DNA of 64,000 nt, taken from assembly GCA_014607495.2 (NCBI GenBank), contig CP053173.1:496001-560000 (forward strand). The letters run 5' to 3'. The position numbers and the translations under genes are program-made. Below, one piece after another: positions 55,240 through 64,000 of this stretch. The notes beneath the pieces are model-generated. The model ran no database searches and was not told where the DNA came from. It saw nothing but the letters and a program-made list of their open reading frames with translations. This DNA is from Carposina sasakii. Taxonomy: Eukaryota > Arthropoda > Insecta > Lepidoptera > Carposinidae. The number at the start of each line of letters is the position of its first letter. Within the stretch, counting starts at the first letter, position 1.

Positions 55240-55660
55240 GGCATGTGCTCTTTCCGTGCATGTCGTAAGAGTCTACTAAGGAATTCGGGAATTCTCTCAT
55301 CTGTCCACATTATGCAAAATCATCATCATCATCAGCCTATTGCAGTCCACTGCTGGACGTAGGCCTCCCCCAGGGCACGCCACAAGACTGCCATAGGGGG
55401 TATTTGCCCATAGTCACCACGCTGGGCAGGCGGGTTGGTGACCGCAGTGTGATTTTCGGACTATGTTGTCAGCACGGGAGGCGCTACTGCCCGCCTCCCG
55501 GAAATCCTTAATCGCCTCGTACGATACCCACGGGCAGGCCGGGGTGGTACGAATTCTACTCTGCCGGCACCACGCACCACTATGCAAAATATGATTGTGG
55601 AATCTATATGATCCTGCAGTACTGGCTACCCTATTTCGGGAACAGCCTTTTTGTCTATAT
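55240..55660 (+). repeat. Repeat family E, split by a SINE
   Basis: TTTCCGTGCATGTCGTAAGA to TTATGCAAAAT, then after the SINE ATATGATTGTGG to TATTTCGGGAACAGCC. Confidence 0.58.
55321..55580 (-). mobile_element. RTE-tailed SINE (S), full 260 bp, 10-bp duplication
   Basis: Reference copy: TATGCAAAAT at 55311-55320 and 55581-55590. The minus strand starts GTGGTGCGTGGTGCCGGCAG, has GGGTATCGTACGAGGCGATT and GTCACCAACCCGCCTGCC, and ends with the RTE-like tail and (GAT)n. The head is not tRNA-like. Confidence 0.82.
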
Positions 55661-55664
55661 AAAA

Positions 55665-56575
55665 TTGTAAATATTAAGTACAGTTTAAGTAAGTAAATTT
55701 AAAATAATATCTATGTATATCAGTACATCACTTTTTATTGAATAAATATAAAAATAACCAATGCAGCTTAAGACAACGAGTATGTATCCCGCGATCTCTC
55801 TTATAATTATTTGAATGAGGATTTCTAGTAAAATTGAGTATTTTTACCTAAACATAGCATTTTAGGGGCCATTTGGCATCCCGCGGACAAGTACAACGGG
55901 ACGCAATATTTAGCCCTGAAAACGAGACATCCCGCGTCGCAGGATCGTTGACAACCCTATTGGGACATGAGATAAGCTCTGTCGATGTTTATTTATTTAT
56001 GATTATTATTAGAACGGCTGAAGTAGCCATTTACTCTAATAGATATGTCATGTCATTAGTTTATAAAATAATCAAAGATACAATCACTAAATATATCACA
56101 CATTAATCAATAGAAACAAAAACACACAATAGAAAAAAAAAAAGGAGAAAGAAAAATTTATGGTCAATCATGCATCACATTCACTCACAAAACCTCAAAC
56201 ATGCCATAATGAGCCTCATCCATCCATCCGCATATCCGTATATCATGGCATTAAAGGGTTGAAAGCCTTAAAAGGTAAAAGTCCCGTGATCACTGTGATC
56301 ACTTTTGCTATTGTAGGTTACATTACACATAAGAGGTACCTATAATATTTAAAAAAAAAGTTATTATAAATACAAAAGTAGGTAGTCCGCTAGACAAGGT
56401 AATCACTTTTTCTATAACAGTGCAATGTAATAATTATAAATTACAAATAAAAAATATCTCAAATTGACGGAAAGAAAATCACCTACAACTTCGACAACGT
56501 AAACCTTAAAGCTTTAATAAAATCATAATTTAAGTATTTAATTAATATTCTCAGTGGACAAAATACATGATGTAT
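55665..56575. other. Sequence upstream of the promoter, no gene recognised
   Basis: A 77-codon frame at 55873-56106 has no recognisable features. Nothing else seen. Confidence 0.4.
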
Positions 56576-56589
56576 CTATATTAACTTTT

Positions 56590-56830
56590 GCCGCGTCGTG
56601 CCGGCAGAGTAGAGTTTGTACCACCCCTGCCTGCCCGTGGGTATCGTACGAGGCTATTAAGTAGCGCCTCCCGTGCTGACAACATAGTCCGAAAATCACA
56701 CTGCGGTCACCAACCCGCCTGCCCAGCGTGGTGACTATGGGCAAACCCCCCTATGGCAGTAGCCTTTGGCGTACCCTGGGGGAGGCCTACGTCCAGCAGT
56801 GGACTGCAATAGGCTGAAGAAGAAGAAGAT
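56590..56830 (+). mobile_element. RTE-tailed SINE (S), 241 bp, 10-bp duplication
   Basis: ATTAACTTTT at 56580-56589 and 56831-56840. Internal deletion near GGCTATTAAGTAGCGCC; tail (GAA)n rather than (GAT)n. Confidence 0.8.
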
Positions 56831-56841
56831 ATTAACTTTTA

Positions 56842-57103
56842 TACAGGGTGTAACAAAAAGGGTATGTTAAGCAAAAAGCTATGTAAATAGCCCACTAAAA
56901 GGAACCTATCTACAAAATTTCAAACTCGAAATCACATGTTTATTTTTAGACAGTATGGAAAATTCCTAGACAACTTAGGAATGTTCATACAATTATGAAA
57001 AATAAACACGTGATTTCGAGTCTCAAATTTTGGAAATAGGTTCTCTATAGTGGTCTATTTACATAGCTTTTCACTTAACATACCCTTTCTGTTACACCCT
57101 GTT
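56842..57103. mobile_element. MITE A copy
   Basis: TACAGGGTG to CACCCTGTTT (last A mutated), inserted directly beside the SINE duplication. Confidence 0.84.
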
Positions 57104-57109
57104 TGTAGC

Positions 57110-57830
57110 GACTCTATGCATACATTTTATTTTAGTGTTCATATGAGGAAGTGACGAAAAAAATCATATCTGATGAAATCAATGATAGAGTTCTAATCTG
57201 ATTATATTTAATTCGTATTATTATCAGAAGTCACCCCACAATAAATAGCCACCTATAATAATATCCGATCCTATTACGGAATAAAAATATACTATCTGTT
57301 AAGGATCTAATATTTATGCGTAATGGGAGATTTACAGTTTTTTTTATTACATTTATGAATTATAAATAATTATGGATGTTTGTTTTATTACAAGATTTTA
57401 AATAAATACAACTGGTTTTTATTTTCTGCGTCTAGTTTTACACAATCGAATTATTCAATCGTATAGTTCTTTAAACCTATGAATACAAGTAAATACAACA
57501 AATTTATACTTTACGGTTAGTTAAATTTATCTCGACAAAAAATATTAAAATCCATCAGTTTACATATAGCTCTTGGACTAAAATCCTAAGGGGTGAGAAC
57601 TGGTTGCTCTAAGAACAATAATGCAGAATGGACACGGACACGTTGATTTCAAATTCAGAACTTTAGACAATACTCTTTTAGTCTGGAGTGCCAGCAGGCC
57701 AGACGTACACCTGGCCAGTAACAAAGTTAGCCGGAGATTTTTTGGGGCAAAGCTAAGTCGTAATGTATAAGGTGTGTTCATGTTTGCGCATGATTGTATG
57801 GTTTTCTAGTTCCCACAAACAATATAAATT
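57110..57830. other. AT-rich DNA, nothing recognised
   Basis: No repeat family or credible frame identified. Confidence 0.4.
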
Positions 57831-57834
57831 CAGG

Positions 57835-57910
57835 ATTAAAGAAGAGATGCATCTATAATGGCAAGCTTATCTCTACAAGAGATCTCTTCCAGAGAGCCAA
57901 GAAAATAAAG
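57835..57910 (-). repeat. CR1-like LINE 3' tail fragment
   Basis: GAAGAGATGCATCTATAATG and GCAAGCTTATCTCTACAAGA match the reverse-strand tail at 12750-12820. Confidence 0.55.
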
Positions 57911-58104
57911 TCAATTTTTATTTTAATAAAAAAAACTTACATTAATTCCCAAAAGTTCCATGAGATGTACTACTGTACCCCTATGGAAATGGGGGGCTGA
58001 ACGTATATTGGACAAATTAGGGATATAGGGGGATTATAAATTATTTTTATCTATTATGAGCAAATTCTTCTATGCTGCTCTGGGTTCTTCTATGCTGCTC
58101 TGGG

Positions 58105-58345
58105 AGTAAAAAAAACGTAAAATACTATAGCTGCTTCTCTTCCCGGGCATACTGTACAAGTCAGTACAGGGACAAGAGGATCTTGGTGTTTTGTAGACGA
58201 TGGGCTAACCACCTGTCACTACTAACCGAACTTGTACATCTCAAGTATACCCTCAAAATTGGTCAGAAGTGGCACCATTTGGTTCTATCGGCCCTTGATG
58301 CTCTGCCTACCCCGTACGGGATAAAGGCGTGATTATATGTATTAT
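58105..58345 (+). repeat. Repeat family D, reference copy
   Basis: From GAGTAAAAAAAACGTAAAAT through GATGGGCTAACCACCTGTCA, TCGGCCCTTGATGCTCTGC and GTACGGGATAAAGGCGTGAT, then a TATG-rich tail. About 240 bp. Five copies in the window. No inverted ends or Pol III boxes seen; unassigned retroposon-like repeat. Confidence 0.6.
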
Positions 58346-58734
58346 GAGCAAATTGCTGGTATTTAAACTTACCTACCGACTGTCAGATAAAATGCGTCAA
58401 TAGTACCTAGAAAGTTATAGATTTATAACTAATAGTAAGCTTAGGCTTAAAGAACCCTAAAGATAAAAATAAAAACTTAATAGACAATCCAATTTTAAAA
58501 TCGTCGTGAAAAAGGTTTTCCCTTAGCTTCAATTGGTACCTACGCGCTGTGTCATTGTCGATATACAAGGTAAAGACAATAGTACATACAATAAGTTTTT
58601 CCCCGGGAAAAATGCGTTTTTTTATTCAATTTTTGGACCGGGTATGAACCGCAAACTTACCCATGAACGCATTTTCATTTAATATTCTGCACGCATACGA
58701 ATTAAGCGACAAAACCATGCGACACCCGTGTACC

Positions 58735-58930
58735 TATACATTGAGCAAGAGGCAAATATTGATATGCGGACTTCAGACCATGATTCTGAGGCGAAATCCA
58801 CAGAATTTTTTTTGCATGCTTATTCCAAAAATTTTCGATTGTTTTTTTTTCAGGAAATTAATTAACCTATGCATTATTTTCAAAAAAAATAGTTGCTCTC
58901 AAAAAAGTTATAACTTGTTGATTGTTGATT
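58735..58930 (+). repeat. Unnamed repeat shared with 23440-23600
   Basis: GAGGCAAATATTGATATG, GACTTCAGACCATGATTCTG and AGGCGAAATCCAC. Confidence 0.45.
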
Positions 58931-58973
58931 AAACCCAATTAGAATCACAAGTACATACATACATACAGGGTGT

Positions 58974-59227
58974 AACAAAAAGGGTATGTTAAGCGAAAAG
59001 CTAGGTAAATAGCCTACTGTAGAGAACCTATCCACAAAAGTTGAGACTCGAAATCATATGTTTATTTTTCCCGATAGTATGGAGAATTTTTTAATATCTC
59101 AGAAATTTTCATACAATCTTAAAAAATAAAAATGTGATTTCGAGTCTCAAATTTTGTAGATAGGTTCTCTATAGTGGGCTATTTACATAGCTTTTCGCTT
59201 AACATACCCTTTTTGTTACATCCTGTA
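58974..59227. mobile_element. MITE A copy
   Basis: TACAGGGTG to CATCCTGTA. Right flank TA is the tail of family D repeat 59228-59325. Confidence 0.85.
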
Positions 59228-59325
59228 TAATCACGACTTTATCCCTTACGGGTTAGGCAGAGCACCAAGGGCCGATAGAACCACATGGTGCCACTTCTGA
59301 CCAATTTTGAGGGTATAGTTGAGAG
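59228..59325 (-). repeat. Repeat family D, reversed
   Basis: ATCCCTTACGGGTTAGGCAG to TGACCAATTTTGAGGGTAT. Confidence 0.6.
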
Positions 59326-59480
59326 TCACAAGTGATCCAAAAATAAACATAAGCGTTTTTTTACTAAAAGCAAAAAACGTTGAAAATGTCTGAAACACGT
59401 TCAAATGGACACAGCCAAATCATAACCGAAACGTTCCGTGGTAAGTTAAAAATTTAGCGCGATTGTCCTCCTGTGCACAA

Positions 59481-59863
59481 TACATGGTGTTTTTTCGTTG
59501 CCACCCTTAACGAAGGGTACGTACTATACATCAAATAAAGTAATTTTATGCTAAAAAAAATGCTGGGAAACAACGTAATTTTTTTATAAAATATTTTTTT
59601 TTACTTGATCGGGCGAAATTTATAGTGTCCAGTGTTTATGCTAGTTTTACCATAGACAGATGTTAATTATTTATCGTGAAAAAATCTTTCTACGCGCGTC
59701 TATGTGCATTTATGCAGAAAAACGCAGTCTATTTACTCATCTTTGGACCCTAATATCTTGGGAACCAGACACTTCCCAGGTATGCTTCCATGGAGAAAAA
59801 TGATCGTGATGATGAGAAGATTCCGTAGTTTTCGGAAACGTTGACGACCAAAACTCACCTGTA
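59481..59863 (+). mobile_element. MITE B copy 8
   Basis: TACATGGTGTTTTTTCGTTG to ACTCACCTGTA; all family blocks present. Confidence 0.83.
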
Positions 59864-59940
59864 TAACGAAGCGATACTGGTGCTCTATAGCTTAGGTATA
59901 CTCTTAGTACGTACGACGTACGTACTCTGTATATCATATA

Positions 59941-60015
59941 TCATCATTAGCCTATTTGCAGTCCACTGCTGGCCGTAGACCTCCCCCAGAGCACGCCGCC
60001 ACAAAGCTTGATCTG
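59941..60015 (-). repeat. RTE LINE 3' end fragment
   Basis: TTTGCAGTCCACTGCTGGCC then AGACCTCCCCCAGAGCACG, the same tail as family S and the RTE at 63625. Downstream sequence differs from S, so this may come from the LINE itself. Confidence 0.5.
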
Positions 60016-60484
60016 CCGTTACTACTAGCTGCCCTCTTCAAGTCATCGGTCCATTCGGTCGATGAAATAGAATTCATTGAATCGGTCGCAAAGTCGTCTT
60101 CTGACGTCTAGAGCCCGTTTGCCTAGGATAATTCCTATTCCTAATTTCGGAACTAAAATTTTATCACATAGAAAATGTGGTCATGGACATAGTAACTAGC
60201 GCTGCCATTATCCAGCGGAACTATACGGTGAAACGCACAATAGCAGTGGCGAGTTACACAGCGGTTTCCAACTTGAGATAGGTCCTTTGTTCATAACCGG
60301 TTTTTTCGCAGGGTGCGATGATCTTTTTGAATAATTTGATTTATTAAAAAGTGATGTGACCTATGTACAGTCGTCGTGTATTTAAAATATACGGATGTGA
60401 TGGTTTTGTAATGGATATTATATTGTTGGTGCAGTATTAATGGAGGAAGCTGTACACTTTGGTGTTGTCGATTTTACTGTACAT

Positions 60485-60715
60485 AGCTGTAGTCTCAAAA
60501 TATTAGCCAGAAAGAGATAGAGCATCGTGATCCTTACGGCCACGTTTAGCATAGGGGTCAGGGTCAGGGGTCAGGATGATCAATGATCAGTGACAAGTTG
60601 CTAGCTCATCGCCTGAGGGAACGCCCCTGAGTTCCATAGTCGACTCTTACGACATGCGCGGAAGAAGATGCAGCTGATGTATTCTAGGAAAGCCACGCAT
60701 CAGCACAGGTGTATT
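60485..60715 (-). repeat. Repeat family E, reversed
   Basis: CAGTGACAAGTTGCTAGCTC, CTTACGACATGCGCGGAAG, TCTAGGAAAGCCACGCATC. Confidence 0.6.
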
Positions 60716-60734
60716 ATGAATAACTTCTTACATA

Positions 60735-60972
60735 CATATACATCACGCCTTTATACCTTACGGGGTAGGCAGAGCACCAAGGGCCAATAGAACCACAAGG
60801 TGCCACTTCTGACCAATTTTAAGGGGAATAGTTGACATGTACAAGCTCGGTTAGTAGTGACAGGTGGTCAGCCCATCGCCTACAAAACACCAAGACCCTG
60901 ACCTACAGTGTGCCAGGGAAGAGAAGCAGATGTAGTATTATACGTTTTTTTTCACTCCCAGAGCAGCAGACA
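60735..60972 (-). repeat. Repeat family D, reversed, near full
   Basis: ACCTTACGGGGTAGGCAGAG to GTAGTGACAGGTGGTCAGCC and TTTTTTTTCACTCCCAGAGC. Confidence 0.6.
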
Positions 60973-61281
60973 GGAAAGAATAACTTCTTATAGATAGGTA
61001 ATTCTTTTTCTAGTTTCTATTAATATAATAAATGTAAATTAAGTATGTTAGGGTGTTTCTTGGGTACTCTCTCTTAATGAAAAAAGCCCACTAAAAAGGA
61101 GGACGGAGGTAATAAAAAATATTTTGATTCTATTTTTTTTTAGAATGTTTATTACAACCGAGACTAGGTAACATACCTACTTAGGTTAATGACATGAGTC
61201 TTCGCTAAGCGAATCATTATTCTAAGGTTGACTATAATTTACAAAGCATTTCGATTTAACCTCTATGTATCTACATAAATT

Positions 61282-61649
61282 AGGGTTGCCATCTCAAAAC
61301 TTAGAAAACCAGGTTTTAAAAAAGAAATCCCAGGACATTTCGATTAAAAGCTTAGCCAGTATACATGTGTGAGCCCAGTGACAATACGATTGGAGAGTGT
61401 TAGGAGCGTGCGAATTTCAAAACATAGGTCCTTTTTTACGTATTTGCTTCTTTAAGGCATTCTAGAGGTGCCGCTAACGATTATTTGCTTGATGACACTA
61501 GACGTTGACCCGATGTCGGCACCCTTATAAAATCTGCCGACAGCGAATCTGTCAGAAACTCAGGAAGATGCTTAGAAACTAGCCAGGACAGCCCAGGACA
61601 CTCCAAAAAGCAGGACATGTCCGGGGAAAATGGACTGTTGGCAACCCTA
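61282..61649. mobile_element. hAT-type MITE, 368 bp
   Basis: Ends TAGGGTTGCCA and TGGCAACCCTA, flanked by ACATAAAT and ACATAAGC (six of eight match). TAGGGTTGCCA is a common hAT end. Confidence 0.72.
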
Positions 61650-61972
61650 ACATAAGCTTTAGAGCTGAATTACACTGAATGTGGGCTTAGAACGTAATTT
61701 TTAGCAGAGACTTATTTTAATGATTTTATTAGTAAGTCATATTACATTACACGTTATAAGAGTATAATCTTTACACCTCAAGTAATAGGTACTTTACTTG
61801 TAAAGATTTTACAGTTTTACAACTTTAACAAGTAAATCGTGAAATATTTATAAATAAATTAAGATACTCGTATGAAGAAGAATAGCGGAGAGAATTCGTA
61901 ATTTTTTTACATATAAATTTAAATCTGTGTGTATGTAAAGATATGTTAACTAACTTAACATCTATTAAATTA

Positions 61973-62134
61973 GGGTTTTGGGGGATTTCGGTCCACTCGT
62001 GTTTCGGTCCGCGTTTCGGTATATCGGGACGAATCGCCTAATAACAATAAAAATATGGGGTGATTCGTCCCGCGGGACGAATAGACCCATTCAGAAGGCA
62101 TTGTTAGGCGTTTCGGTCCGCGGTCCCAAAACCC
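61973..62134. mobile_element. MITE with TTA duplication, 162 bp
   Basis: Ends GGGTTTTGGG and CCCAAAACCC (approximately), TTA on both sides (61970-61972, 62135-62137). A 3-bp TTA target fits PIF/Harbinger. The interior repeats TTTCGGTCC and GGGACGAAT. Confidence 0.6.
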
Positions 62135-62723
62135 TTAAATTATATCCGGTCTGAACCCCTTTTTTCTCTTATGTGAGAATATCACAATGTCCTATGGCAC
62201 GTCACAGATAAGTTCATTCGTTGACGATGACACGGGAGATTATCTTCTAGTAAAAGATGATCTCAACAAGCCTAACATGTAGTAAAAGTTGCTCTGTTTA
62301 GAGAGCTTTTAAACATTTCAAACAATTTTACTCCTTTCTTCATTTACTACTTACTACCTACTTCTTAGTAAATACAAAACGTCTTATCCAACATGTCTCG
62401 CCTCCATTTTCCTGTAAACTATAAATAATTTTCCACATAAAGCCTTCAGTAAAGTTAGTCATCGTACATAAAACAAATTGTATTTCTATTAGTGTTTTCA
62501 CGATTTTCCTCAAGTCGTAAACAAGGGAAATAACATATTTACATAATGTACTATACGAGTAGGTGACACTGACTTGAATAAAGGGGTGACCTCCATTTTA
62601 TAGAAATCCAGGAGATTACCATACATGGACATTATGGGATATCGACATTCTGGGATTTGGACATTTTGCAACCTCTGAACATTTTGGCATTTGGACATTA
62701 TGAACCTAAAGGGTTATTTCCTT

Positions 62724-62960
62724 GTTGTTTGTAAACGTTTCTGAATAATACGGATTCTCCTCATCATCACGAACATTTTTCTCCATGGAAGCAAACCTGG
62801 GAAGTATCTGGTTCCCAAGATATTAAGGTCCAAAGTTGAGTTATTGGATAGCTGTCTTTTGCAGAAATGCACGTAGACGCGTGTAACATCTTTAACAAAA
62901 AAAAAAACTTTTTATAAAAAAGCTTACACAAACACTGGCCACTATATTACTATTACATTT
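62724..62960 (-). repeat. MITE B remnant
   Basis: AACGTTTCTGAATAATACGG, TTTTTCTCCATGGAAGCAAA and ATGCACGTAGACGCGTGTAA, ends lost. Confidence 0.6.
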
Positions 62961-63149
62961 CTGTGCCAGAAACCATCTTCTGAAAACGTATAACGTAAGG
63001 TGTAAGTTGACATACTTATGTAAGTACATTAAAATAGTCAGTAGGGTAGCATGTAACGTTAAGAATCGGCGTGTGTATTTGTTCGAAGTCGTCAGACTCT
63101 GTTTATACTCTGGTCCCAATTAAACATACTTTATATGTATTTATATGCA

Positions 63150-63625
63150 AAGATACCCCAGTCCTTAAAGACGAAGGTATTCAACCAGTGCGTGCTGCCG
63201 GTGATGACCTACGGTGCCGAGACGTGGTCTCTAACTATGTGCCTCATAAAAAAGCTCAGGATCGCACAGCGAGCGATGGAGAGAGCTATGCTTGGGATCT
63301 CTCTGCGTGATCGAATCAGAAATGAGGAGATCCGCAGACGTACAAAGATCACCGACATAGCTGAACGGTCCAGCAAGCTGAAGTGGCAATGGGCAGGCTA
63401 CATAGCTCGAAGAACTGATGGCTGATGGAGTCGGAAAGTTCTAGAGTGGATACCACGTATCGGCAAGCGCAGCGTGGAAAGGCCACCCGCGAGGTGGACG
63501 GATGACCTGGCCAAGGTTGCGGGCGTCGGTTGGATGCAGGCTGCTTCCGACCGGTCGGAGTGGAGGTTGTTGGGGAGGCCTATGTCCAACAGTGGACTTC
63601 TTAGGGCTGTAAATGATGATGCAAA
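63150..63625 (+). pseudogene. RTE-type LINE C-terminus and 3' end
   Basis: The plus strand encodes FNQCVLPVMTYGAETWSLT, QRAMERAMLGISLRDRIR, EIRRRTKITDIAERSSKL and WQWAGYIARRTDG, then TGA at 63423-63425 in place of Arg. It continues in frame with WSRKVLEWIPRIGKRS, ERPPARWTDDLAKVAG and SEWRLLGRPMSNSG. This is the end of an RTE-clade reverse transcriptase ORF. The 3' end GGAGGCCTATGTCCAACAGTG ... (minus last base) and GATGATG is the tail used by SINE family S. 5'-truncated and dead. Confidence 0.8.
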
Positions 63626-63629
63626 ATTG

Positions 63630-64000
63630 AACCCCGACTTACGCAAATTCGACTTACGCGGCAATCGCTCGGTCCCACCTATCGCGTAAGTCCGCGGTAT
63701 TTCTGTAATATGTTTTTCCGGATGAAAGTAAAATACCTACCTACACATACATACATCATTTATTATTCTGTGGCATGCACAGCGTTTCTAGGTTCGCAGT
63801 GACGTCACGAGCGTCATTGAGAATGACGTCATAACCTGCTTTCCCGATTTGTTTGAACAAGAAGGTTTACTTTACTGCCCGTTTTGGCATTGTTGCATTG
63901 CATTTCAGTGCATCAGTGATGTTGACCGCGAAGAAAGTAAAGCTTTCGTTTTACAAATATGTATTTTTATTCTCTCATGTAAACTCATAGACCAAGTTCA
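63630..64000. other. Window edge, nothing recognised
   Basis: AT-rich; CGACTTACGC recurs in short spacing near 63635-63690 but no family is assigned. Confidence 0.35.

Noticed and set aside
55873..56106. 77-codon ORF upstream of the SLC41-like promoter
   Set aside because: No motifs, no splice signals supporting it and AT-rich second half.

Overview
The window is intronic and promoter-proximal DNA of a moth or butterfly (Lepidoptera). It is AT-rich and gene-poor. Its dispersed repeats are typical of lepidopteran genomes: tRNA-headed SINEs with GAT or ATT tails, an RTE-type LINE and a SINE sharing its tail, short Helitrons ending in CTAG, and TA-flanked MITEs. No bacterial-style gene, CRISPR array or intact virus was seen.

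The one host gene I can support runs right to left (minus strand) across most of the window: the 5' part of a solute carrier 41 (SLC41/MgtE-like Mg2+ transporter) gene. A TATA plus initiator core promoter (55008-55043) leads into a 5'UTR exon (54843-55010). This is followed by a start-codon exon (30158-30250), an exon finishing a hydrophilic N-terminus (13540-13667), the first membrane-segment exon (6450-6554) and a short exon ending in GLKG (5948-6014). Reading phases agree at every junction (UTR, 1, 0, 0). The remaining exons lie beyond base 1. A second first exon (coding 11713-11808) has its own initiator and also ends in phase 0, so it can splice directly to 6450-6554. It would give an isoform with a different N-terminus.

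The introns are filled with transposable elements. MITE family A (about 264 bp, nearly palindromic) has ten clear copies, one nested in another. MITE family B (about 375 bp) has about eight clear copies and several fragments. Also present are an RTE-tailed SINE (ten copies), two tRNA-headed SINE families, two unnamed short retroposon-like families (D and E), Helitrons, hAT-type MITEs, and dead LINE fragments (CR1-like, Jockey/CR1-like, RTE, and one with an RLE-like C-terminus).

Most striking regions: 44057-48194, a hAT-type element with a perfect 8-bp target duplication that splits a SINE and itself holds a foldback element, two nearly identical Helitron copies and a microsatellite-targeted LINE tail; 33269-33840, an inverted repeat with two 210-bp arms; 31727-32760, an array of 129-bp (43-codon) repeats; 9908-11225, a CACTG-ended element carrying a decayed gene of a widespread arthropod repeat-protein family; and 25576-25781, an inverted duplication of LINE coding sequence. 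All calls come from reading the sequence; no database search was possible.
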